Origin: Staphylococcus debuckii
Lineage (GTDB): Bacteria > Bacillota > Bacilli > Staphylococcales > Staphylococcaceae
Assembly (NCBI RefSeq): GCF_003718735.1
Contig: NZ_CP033460.1
Coordinates: 2,480,001-2,544,000, forward strand
Direction: 5' to 3'
DNA length: 64,000 bases
The notes beneath the pieces were generated by a model that was not told where the DNA came from, ran no database searches, and worked only from the letters and a program-made list of their open reading frames with translations. A program made the translations under genes and the position numbers. Numbering within the stretch: the stretch's first letter is position 1; every line of letters begins with the position of its first letter. Below are positions 57,531 through 64,000 of the stretch, piece after piece.

Positions 57531-57560
57531 CAGCTTTAAAATTTCTGTTCAATATCAATT

Positions 57561-57599
57561 TTAAGCCGATGAAAATCCACAGAATTTTCATCGGCTTAA
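57561..57599. terminator. bidirectional terminator before norA
   Basis: ttaagccgatgaaaat / attttcatcggcttaa, a 16 bp perfect stem between convergent genes. Confidence 0.9.
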
Positions 57600-57649
57600 A
57601 TGATATCTTTTAATTATTTATATACTCTTCCATATAATCGTCTCTACAA

Positions 57650-58819
57650 TTAACTTGCTTTCGTTTGTTTTCTTTTTCTCAGTATTTTTTCTAAGAAGAT
57701 AATTACAATGCCTAATAGCATGACTATAATCGACATGTATAAAGGATATTCAATATTCACATCAAATAAACCGCCTGCTACTAAAGGACCGATAAAGTTG
57801 CCCATACTAGTAAAGGTAGAGTTCAAACCACCTGCGAGTCCTTGTCGATCACCTGCAATATTTGAAAAATAATTAGTGATTGCTGGACGAATCATATCGA
57901 AACCTATAAAGACGATAAAACTGATAAGCATGATAGTCCAGTAACCATGCGCAATAATCAAACAGAATAAGACTACCGCTGAATAGAACAAAGATATTTG
58001 AATAAAAGTCAATTCTTCAAAGTATTTCATAAATTTATCAAATAGGAAGATTTGGAAAACTGCCCCGGCTATACCGCCGCCTGTAATGGCAATGGAAATA
58101 TCTTTAGGCGAGTAATGAACTTTGTCCGCAGTATATAAAGAGAATAATGTTTCAAATGCAGCCAGGCCGAAAGCTAATACAAAGGTAATAATTATCGGTG
58201 TAATAAATACTTTAATATTAATTTTAGCCAACTCTTGCGGTTCAATTACAGTATGGAAACCATCTGTCGTTTCGCGTTTTGCTCCTTGAATAAAGAATAA
58301 GGAACAAATAAATGCTGCAATGCCTAGTGACCCGGCAAAATAGAACGGCAAACGATGTGAAAATTCTGCCATAAATCCGCCTAGCCCTGGTCCTAAAATA
58401 AAACCAGAGTTGATAATTGCTGACATATAACCGAAGTTCTTCGCTTTATCTTTAGCAGGAGAGATATCTGCTATCATTCCGGTTACACCCGGCATTACCA
58501 TGCCTGCACTGAAACCGCCGATAATTCTGGAAATAATCAATAAGGTATAATTACTGCTCATAGCAAAGATAAATTCTGAAACAGAGAAAAGAACTAAGCC
58601 GATACAAATAATTAATTTCTTCCCTAATTTATCTGCTAAGTTGCCGCCAAACGGTGAAATTACCATTTGAGCCAATGCAAAGGCCGCAACAAGAATTCCT
58701 AAATCACTTCCATTTAAACCAAGATCTTTCAAATATACAGGTAATACTGGTACAACTAATCCGATACCTAAGAAAACAAGAAATATATTAAAATATAATG
58801 TGATTAATTGCTTACTCAT
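57650..58819 (-). CDS. norA: multidrug efflux MFS transporter NorA
   Basis: A 389-aa, 12-span major facilitator that exports fluoroquinolones, dyes and biocides by proton antiport. The N-terminus (LYFNIFLVFLGIGLVVPVLP), motif A GGNLADKLGKKLI and motif C GFILGPGLGGFMAE match S. aureus NorA closely, and the length is the same. It starts after AAGGAGG. It is near fruRKA as in S. aureus, which supports orthology. Confidence 0.95.
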   Translation of the reverse strand: MSKQLITLYFNIFLVFLGIGLVVPVLPVYLKDLGLNGSDLGILVAAFALAQMVISPFGGNLADKLGKKLIICIGLVLFSVSEFIFAMSSNYTLLIISRIIGGFSAGMVMPGVTGMIADISPAKDKAKNFGYMSAIINSGFILGPGLGGFMAEFSHRLPFYFAGSLGIAAFICSLFFIQGAKRETTDGFHTVIEPQELAKINIKVFITPIIITFVLAFGLAAFETLFSLYTADKVHYSPKDISIAITGGGIAGAVFQIFLFDKFMKYFEELTFIQISLFYSAVVLFCLIIAHGYWTIMLISFIVFIGFDMIRPAITNYFSNIAGDRQGLAGGLNSTFTSMGNFIGPLVAGGLFDVNIEYPLYMSIIVMLLGIVIIFLEKILRKRKQTKAS

Positions 58820-59115
58820 GATGTCCTCCTTTATTGCTTATTTGCATCTTTTTTCGTTGACTATCTATTATACCCTATTCCCTGCCTAACGCTCAATAGA
58901 TACATATTACAGCAATATTGCTTCTTATTATTCCCTAAATTAAATATCGTTATCCTTCATAAATTGAGGAAAGGAAGCAAACTACTCTGCCCTAATAAAT
59001 TGATATCACGTGTGAAAAAGTGTAATATAGTCATCTAAGTCTGACTTACCTCAAACTTTAAAAGTTTAAATATAGATAATTTCCTTAATACGAAAGAAGA
59101 AAGAAGGCATTAATC

Positions 59116-59733
59116 ATGCAATCACGTTATGTTGCTAGGATATTATTTGTGCTATTAATGTTATTAACATTGCCTTTAAATCACTTTTATAATTTTATGG
59201 CACTCAATCTCTTTTTAGCATATATCCCATTTGAATTGGTATTATTACTAAAACTCTTTATACCAAAGCGAAAGTTCGAGTGGCCATTATTTATTATCTT
59301 CGCACTTATATTTATCTTGATTCTTCCTAATACCTTCTATATGGTGACTGATTTAATTCACTTAAATCAATTTGGTTTTGATATTTATCATGGTGCGCGT
59401 CCAACAGAATGGATGTATTTTACATTCTTAGTTTCAGGAGTACTCTTTGCACTTTATTTATATGCATTGATCAACATGAAACTATTACATTTAACAGACA
59501 AGCCTGTGTTCAATTACTTAATTGTCACTTTCTTAATCATCACCAATAGCTTAGGAATATTTATGGGCAGATTCTTACGCTTACATACTGTTTATTTAAT
59601 CAACCAGCCCTTGGCAATTTTGCGTGATGTCATGACCTTGCTGGATGCCAGAGGCGTCTTCTTCATCATCTTAATGGCAATCTTGCAAGTTCTATTCTTG
59701 ATTTTAATTAAAGGAGTGCGGATGGTAAAATGA
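59116..59733 (+). CDS. DUF1361 membrane protein
   Basis: A 205-aa membrane protein with six spans. The pattern NLFLAYIPFELVLLLKLF, LPNTFYMVTDLIHL and GIFMGRFLRLHT is that of the DUF1361 family, whose function is unknown. It overlaps the next gene by four bases (ATGA), so the two are translated together. Upstream (58820-59115) there is only AT-rich spacer between it and norA. Confidence 0.85.
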   Translation: MQSRYVARILFVLLMLLTLPLNHFYNFMALNLFLAYIPFELVLLLKLFIPKRKFEWPLFIIFALIFILILPNTFYMVTDLIHLNQFGFDIYHGARPTEWMYFTFLVSGVLFALYLYALINMKLLHLTDKPVFNYLIVTFLIITNSLGIFMGRFLRLHTVYLINQPLAILRDVMTLLDARGVFFIILMAILQVLFLILIKGVRMVK

Positions 59734-60005
59734 CAGTCTATCTCGGAATCTTTATCGCAGTTGTAATCTTGCTGCAAATGGCTATCGGCCACCTTATCCG
59801 TGAGCTCGGTTTCTCATTTCCAATCAGTATTGCACTCATGTGCTTACCATTAGGTATCGGCGTGTTCTTATTGCAAATTGTTTATTATGAGCAATACTAT
59901 CCAGATTGGGAAGTCACGCTCGGCGCAAAATTACGCTTGAAATATATGTACTTGCTGACGTTCTTTGAATTTGTCGCTTTATATATTTGTTTTTTTGTCT
60001 TTTAA
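59730..60005 (+). CDS. small membrane protein
   Basis: A 91-aa protein with three hydrophobic helices (residues 1-20, 28-48, 68-90). Function unknown. Coupled to the DUF1361 gene by a four-base overlap, so a joint role or complex is likely. Confidence 0.75.
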   Translation: MTVYLGIFIAVVILLQMAIGHLIRELGFSFPISIALMCLPLGIGVFLLQIVYYEQYYPDWEVTLGAKLRLKYMYLLTFFEFVALYICFFVF

Positions 60006-60010
60006 ATAAG

Positions 60011-60052
60011 GAAGCGCACGTCCAGGTGAAAAATCCTGTTCGCGCGCTTTTA
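60011..60052. terminator. bidirectional terminator
   Basis: gaagcgcacg... / ...cgcgcgctttta imperfect GC-rich stem between convergent genes at 60005 and 60094, with a T-rich tail. Confidence 0.7.
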
Positions 60053-60093
60053 TTTTTACAAGAGAGTTGAAGTACCCTTCAAAGCGTTCTTTT

Positions 60094-61632
60094 TTAAATT
60101 AATCCAAGCCATTTCCAGTAAGTCATACTGAAGATGATGATAAGAATGTAGGCTACGATTGTCAGCGGTATGCCGGCTTTCAAGAAGTCTTTTACTGTAA
60201 ATGTGCCTGTACCGTATGCGAGCATATTCTGCGGTGCGCTTACGGGTAGAAGGAAGCCGAAACTGATAACGAATTGCTGGATCAGTACGAAGCCGATGCT
60301 TTGATCGCCTAGATGCAAAGTTGCCGTCAAAGAGATAAAGACGGGTATTAAGGCTGATGATAGGCTGGTTGCACTCGCAAATCCTAAGTGAATCAAGATG
60401 TTGAAAAGTGTAATGAGTGCGATGGTTGCGATAAGCGGCATATGTTGCAAGCCCATTAAACCGAATGTTTTATCGCTCAACCATTGTGCGCCTCCAGTAT
60501 TGAGCAAGACGTTGCCAAGTGAAATACCGATTCCAAAGACGATGATAGTACCCCATGGTATTTTATTTTCTACTTCTTTCCATGACATGACGCCGATTTT
60601 CGGTGTTAACATAACGGCCATGGCTACAAGTGTAATAGATGATGAGTCAATCGGATGTAATACTTTTTCCGTTGACCAGAAGATGAGCAAGAGTACAGAA
60701 ATAGCAATAAGGCGCCATTCTCGTGCTGTAATCGGTCCGAGTTTATCAAGTTCGGCACGGATTAATTCCTTTCCACCTTCTATTTCTTTGTGTTCTGGCG
60801 GCATTACTTTCATCATAATGAAGTAAAGGGCAATTGACATCAGTACTGACCATGGTGCAGCGTATAAGAACCATTGCCCCCATGAAATATCGTGCCCGAA
60901 ACTTTGGTTGATGAAGTTGATGGCTACGATATTTTGAGCTGCGGCAGTTTTGATACCGACGTTCCAGATGGAAACAGCTTGTACCGCCGTGATGATTAAT
61001 AATCCGGCCAATTTACTTTCCTTCGATGCTTTAAATGCTGCAATCATTCCTAATAAGATTGGTACTACTGCCCCGGCACGTGCTGTAGCAGAAGGTACAA
61101 AGAAGGCTAATACAATGGAGACTAAAATTGCTCCGATAACAATACGATTGGTTTTATTTCCCACAATAGATAAAACCAATAATGCAAGACGTTTATGCAA
61201 ATTAGTGACTTGCATGGCAGCTGCTAAGAATAACGCTGCTGCAACCAAGGCGACTGCTGGTGTCGCAAATCCGCTGAACGCTAATTTCAATGCATTAGTA
61301 GTACCGAACAGGTCGCTGCCGTGTAATGCGGCACCATTCGCTTTCGGATTGCCCAACTTTTCTGCTAAATTCTGTACGGGACTGAATCCGAGTAATAGAA
61401 TCATTAACGATACAATCATAGTTGATGATACTGGATAAGAGACCGCTTCAGTCACCCACATAATGACTGCGAAAGCCAGAATTGCCAGCGATACTTTAGC
61501 CATCACTGGAATACTGCCGCCCGTCGGAATCAGCATAATAGCGATTAATACGACAAAGCTGACGATGATCCACAGCGGTTTCACTTTCTTATTTTTCTTC
61601 TCTTTTTGAGACGTAGCTTCCTTACTTGCCAT
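60094..61632 (-). CDS. DASS-family anion:sodium symporter
   Basis: A 512-aa, roughly 12-span transporter of the divalent anion:Na+ symporter family (SdcS/CitT-like), importing di- or tricarboxylates or similar anions. ILAFAVIMWVTEAVSYPVSS and the paired re-entrant regions (FVPSATARAGAVVPI; FASATSLSSALIPV; PVSAPQNMLAYGTG) are family features. The substrate is not clear; the usual SNT motif is not evident in standard form. I start at ATG 61632 behind GGGAGGAAAT rather than at the open frame's 61722. Confidence 0.85.
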   Translation of the reverse strand: MASKEATSQKEKKNKKVKPLWIIVSFVVLIAIMLIPTGGSIPVMAKVSLAILAFAVIMWVTEAVSYPVSSTMIVSLMILLLGFSPVQNLAEKLGNPKANGAALHGSDLFGTTNALKLAFSGFATPAVALVAAALFLAAAMQVTNLHKRLALLVLSIVGNKTNRIVIGAILVSIVLAFFVPSATARAGAVVPILLGMIAAFKASKESKLAGLLIITAVQAVSIWNVGIKTAAAQNIVAINFINQSFGHDISWGQWFLYAAPWSVLMSIALYFIMMKVMPPEHKEIEGGKELIRAELDKLGPITAREWRLIAISVLLLIFWSTEKVLHPIDSSSITLVAMAVMLTPKIGVMSWKEVENKIPWGTIIVFGIGISLGNVLLNTGGAQWLSDKTFGLMGLQHMPLIATIALITLFNILIHLGFASATSLSSALIPVFISLTATLHLGDQSIGFVLIQQFVISFGFLLPVSAPQNMLAYGTGTFTVKDFLKAGIPLTIVAYILIIIFSMTYWKWLGLI

Positions 61633-61839
61633 AACAATTTCCTCCCTTAAAGCAAACTGCATCGCGCAGTTATCTGACAATTTATCTTTTTCAACTTCAT
61701 TATAGCAATAATGCGTTTTCATTTATGTATTTTTTAAGGAATTTGTTAAAATTTTCACAATTTTGTCGAAATTATATTCTTGGCTGATATTTAGGACAAC
61801 CGCCCTGCTCATCAAGGCCAGAATTCCACACAAAAAGCG

Positions 61840-61865
61840 GCTGGGACATAATAATGTCTCAGCCA
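61840..61865. repeat. palindromic ctgggacat repeat, third copy
   Basis: ggctgggacat / atgtctcagcc stem. Same family as at 45764 and 46383. Confidence 0.7.
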
Positions 61866-61944
61866 TTCTCTTTAAACTGGCAGTAGCTATCTGAATAGAA
61901 AATACGCTTGTTCCAATCTTTTTTCTATTCTAGTTAGCCTTGCC

Positions 61945-61997
61945 GGGGCGGGAAGACGAAATAATTTTAATCAAAGATTATTTCTGTCCCGCTCCCC
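61945..61997. repeat. large GC-capped hairpin repeat downstream of mdh
   Basis: ggggcgggaagacgaaataa / ttatttctgtcccgctcccc arms. A related sequence (ggcgggaaggaaaattattt) lies at 17-36. It may serve as the mdh terminator. Confidence 0.6.
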
Positions 61998-62016
61998 CAG
62001 GTATTGCACTTTCCAA

Positions 62017-62955
62017 TTATTTATTTTTCAAAGCAGATTTCACTTCTTTAACTGCCTCAGCTGAGTGTTGTAATTGATGTTGTTCGTCTTCAGTCAACTC
62101 TAGTTCGACGACTTTCTCGACGCCATTTGCGCCCAAAATAGTAGGTACGCCGAGGCAGATATCGTCGAATCCGTATTCACCATCTAAGTATGTGATTGCG
62201 GGTACGAGACGTTTCTCATCGCGCAAGATAGCAGCGGCCATGTCATATATCGCAGCAGCGGGTGCATAGTAAGCTGATCCGTTGCCTAGCAAGCCGACAA
62301 TTTCTGCTCCGCCTTTACGTGTACGTTCTACGATGGCATCAATTTTATCTTGTGGTAGCAATGCTTTAAGCGGAACACCGCCGACTAATGTGGTACTGAG
62401 TATCGGCACCATTGTGTCTCCGTGACCGCCGAGAACTAATCCTGTCACGTCTGTTTGCGCTACATCCAAAGCTTCTGATACAAAGGTACGATAGCGCGCC
62501 GTATCTAAGATGCCTGATTGTCCTAAGACGCGTTCTTTCGGGAAGCCTGACAACTTGTACACCGCATAAGTCATAGCATCCACTGGATTAGTCAGTACGA
62601 TAATCTTACTTTTCGGCGCATATTTCTTAATTCCTTCTGTCACTTGCGCCATTACATTTTCGTTGATTTGAATCAAGTCATCACGGCTCATTCCAGGTTT
62701 ACGTGCTGCACCTGCCGTAATCACGACAATATCCGCACCTTGGATATCCTCATAATTTGAAGTTCCCACTACACTTCCATTAAATCCTAATATCGGACCG
62801 CTCTCTTTAATATCCAATGCTTTTCCGCGTGCCGGCTTTTCATTATCTGGAATTTCCAGCAATACTACATCCGCTAAAGCACGTTCCGCAATGATAAACG
62901 CTAACGTTGAACCCGTGTGTCCTGCACCAATAATCGCAATTTTATTCTTCGTCAT
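62017..62955 (-). CDS. mdh: malate dehydrogenase
   Basis: NAD-dependent malate/oxaloacetate enzyme of the TCA cycle, 312 aa. Rossmann motif [11 protein letters not shown] (7-17), the specificity loop [10 protein letters not shown] with Arg at the malate-selecting position, [10 protein letters not shown] and catalytic His in LGGHGDTMV. It starts after GGGGGAAG. A cre-like site lies upstream, so carbon control is likely. It contrasts with the related enzyme at 53299, which lacks that Arg. Confidence 0.95.
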   Translation of the reverse strand: MTKNKIAIIGAGHTGSTLAFIIAERALADVVLLEIPDNEKPARGKALDIKESGPILGFNGSVVGTSNYEDIQGADIVVITAGAARKPGMSRDDLIQINENVMAQVTEGIKKYAPKSKIIVLTNPVDAMTYAVYKLSGFPKERVLGQSGILDTARYRTFVSEALDVAQTDVTGLVLGGHGDTMVPILSTTLVGGVPLKALLPQDKIDAIVERTRKGGAEIVGLLGNGSAYYAPAAAIYDMAAAILRDEKRLVPAITYLDGEYGFDDICLGVPTILGANGVEKVVELELTEDEQHQLQHSAEAVKEVKSALKNK

Positions 62956-63008
62956 TCATCTTCCCCCTAGTCTCATATCTTCTCTTCAATTCAAGCATAG
63001 CAAATTAA

Positions 63009-63022
63009 AGAAAACGCTTCCA
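63009..63022 (-). promoter_or_regulatory. cre-like site upstream of mdh
   Basis: TGGAAGCGTTTTCT on the minus strand, close to the CcpA consensus, about 55 bases before the mdh start. Confidence 0.55.
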
Positions 63023-63038
63023 CTAATTTTTAAACTTT

Positions 63039-63060
63039 GGGAAAAGAAAGCTTTGGAGAG
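63039..63060. repeat. half copy of the gaaaagaaa-cttt-gagag repeat
   Basis: gggaaaagaaagctttggag plus ag matches the left arm of the elements at 4067 and 7935; the right arm is missing. Confidence 0.5.
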
Positions 63061-63077
63061 ATTTAGACCCTAAAAAA

Positions 63078-63105
63078 TACACCCAAGCTATACGGCTTAG
63101 GTGTA
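63078..63105 (-). terminator. terminator of the aldo/keto reductase unit
   Basis: tacacccaagc / gcttaggtgta stem with a T run on the minus strand. Confidence 0.85.
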
Positions 63106-63128
63106 AATCCTCTTTGTGTTCCTACTGT

Positions 63129-63419
63129 TTAGTTATAACGTGCAGAGAAATGTGCAGTGGCTGATATTCCGAAAATCAAACCGACAAAAACGGTTAAAAT
63201 CAATAATAATATCATTGTACGGTGATAATGTTTAATAAAGGCCACAAACAATAACACTGCATTGTAAATTAAGAAAATACCGAAAAGCGTCAATACGACA
63301 GTTGGTTGTGACACGATTGTCGTAAAGATAAAGACGATAATCGCAAAGATAATATAAGGCAACACGACAAAGTTACGTTCAAATTTGATACGTTGGCGTG
63401 CTTTTTCATCTGGATTCAT
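63129..63419 (-). CDS. small membrane protein behind the aldo/keto reductase
   Basis: A 96-aa protein with a charged N-terminus (MNPDEKARQRIKFERN) and three hydrophobic helices (18-37, 42-62, 68-88). Unknown function. ATG 63419 follows AAGGAGAAAA and lies 28 bases after the reductase stop; the longer open frame into the reductase is not used. Probably one operon with it. Confidence 0.75.
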   Translation of the reverse strand: MNPDEKARQRIKFERNFVVLPYIIFAIIVFIFTTIVSQPTVVLTLFGIFLIYNAVLLFVAFIKHYHRTMILLLILTVFVGLIFGISATAHFSARYN

Positions 63420-63447
63420 TATTTTTTCTCCTTCAAACTCAATTAAT

Positions 63448-64000
63448 TTATGGAATGTCTTTTCCAAGTACAGCAACATAGATATCAAACCATTCTTGGT
63501 CGCTTAATTCTATATCTAAACCTTTAACAGCATCTTGCATATGTTCAATTTGGCCTGTTCCCATAATCGGCATAATAGTTGCTGGATGTTTCATCAACCA
63601 AGCTGTAATGATTGAAGTCGGCGCAACATTATTTTTATAAGCTATAGGACTGATAATAGACATCACGCGTTTTGCCTTTTCGTCATTAAGGTTTAATAAT
63701 TTGCCGCCTGCTAAAGGACTCCAACCCATAATTTTGACATGGTCTTGATACATATGGTCAATCGTCCCATCAAACATCGGCTCTGCATGATAAGGTGAGA
63801 CTTGAAGCTGATTGACTGCAATATGCAATTTATGTGATTTAATATCTGAATTCAATAAATCATATTGTGTATTAGAGAAGTTAGATACTCCGAATGATTT
63901 GATTTTACCTTGTTCTACTAAAATATCCAAGGCGGATCTTACTTCATCAGGATTCATTAAAGGTGACGGACGATGCAACAACAGCGTATCTAAATAATCT
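63448..64000 (-). CDS. aldo/keto reductase, partial (runs off the window)
   Basis: The C-terminal 184 or so residues of an NADP-dependent aldo/keto reductase that reduces aldehydes or sugars. LLLHRPSPLMNPDEV (strand with the family's HRPDP-like motif), GVSNFSNTQYDLL, and the NADP-binding IMGTGQIEHMQDAV region are visible. The N-terminus with the catalytic Asp/Tyr/Lys lies outside the window. It resembles the YdhF-type group. Co-directional with the small membrane gene downstream. Confidence 0.88.
   Translation of the reverse strand, partial: DYLDTLLLHRPSPLMNPDEVRSALDILVEQGKIKSFGVSNFSNTQYDLLNSDIKSHKLHIAVNQLQVSPYHAEPMFDGTIDHMYQDHVKIMGWSPLAGGKLLNLNDEKAKRVMSIISPIAYKNNVAPTSIITAWLMKHPATIMPIMGTGQIEHMQDAVKGLDIELSDQEWFDIYVAVLGKDIP

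Noticed and set aside
60398..61438. Two plus-strand open frames inside the DASS transporter
   Set aside because: Shadows of a well-supported membrane protein on the other strand; no ribosome binding sites or family resemblance.

Overview
The window reads as the chromosome of a coagulase-negative Staphylococcus (low GC; saePQRS, fruRKA, norA, mpfA, deoB-pdp, czcD; IS431, Tn552-type and staphylococcal plasmid parts). The czcD, polyphosphate phosphotransferase and mdh genes would fit the S. carnosus/simulans group, but the species is inference.

Layout. (1) 1-9371, host DNA: a 4 x 43 bp tandem repeat, czcD, a PPK2-type polyphosphate:AMP phosphotransferase, a fructosamine kinase-like gene, a membrane PTS-IIC-like protein, pdp-deoB nucleoside catabolism, a frameshifted quinone oxidoreductase-like gene and a small gene cut by IS431. 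(2) 9372-13169: two direct IS431 copies around a foreign D-lactate dehydrogenase and scraps of other IS elements. (3) 13170-about 40900: a mosaic that looks like one or more integrated resistance plasmids: truncated sulfide:quinone reductase, a bla-less Tn552-like transposon with 116 bp inverted repeats, copper operon copB-mco-copL behind a CsoR-type operator, a HEPN-like protein, an Fst-type toxin-antitoxin and a SprF-like RNA, an oriT-like region with a ribbon-helix-helix protein, cadD-cadX, a frameshifted repA with antisense RNA, pSK1-type par, an ArsR-controlled ArsP-like permease with a Cys-rich micropeptide, and arsDA-cdr-arsRBC with a frameshifted arsC. (4) About 41000-44126: a compact, possibly antiviral segment with a two-gene TIR / TIR-plus-membrane module and a PIN-domain protein. 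(5) 44127-64000, host DNA again: saeS truncated just after its phospho-acceptor histidine, saeRQP, mpfA with a structured leader, the fru operon, a SAM-riboswitch-controlled metQ plus 2-hydroxyacid dehydrogenase pair, a TetR/permease pair, norA, a DASS transporter, malate dehydrogenase and an aldo/keto reductase running off the end.

How it fits together. The accessory block gives export or detoxification of Cu, Cd, arsenite/arsenate and perhaps organoarsenicals, with plasmid maintenance functions left over. Its right edge lies inside saeS, so the Sae virulence sensor should be non-functional. The strongest candidate for an undescribed system is the TIR plus TIR-transmembrane pair at 41141-42347, which resembles Thoeris signalling but with a membrane effector. 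Several genes carry single-base frameshifts (8087-9090, repA, arsC, 56260-57530), mostly in short homopolymers; these may be real decay or sequence errors, and I cannot tell which from the sequence alone.
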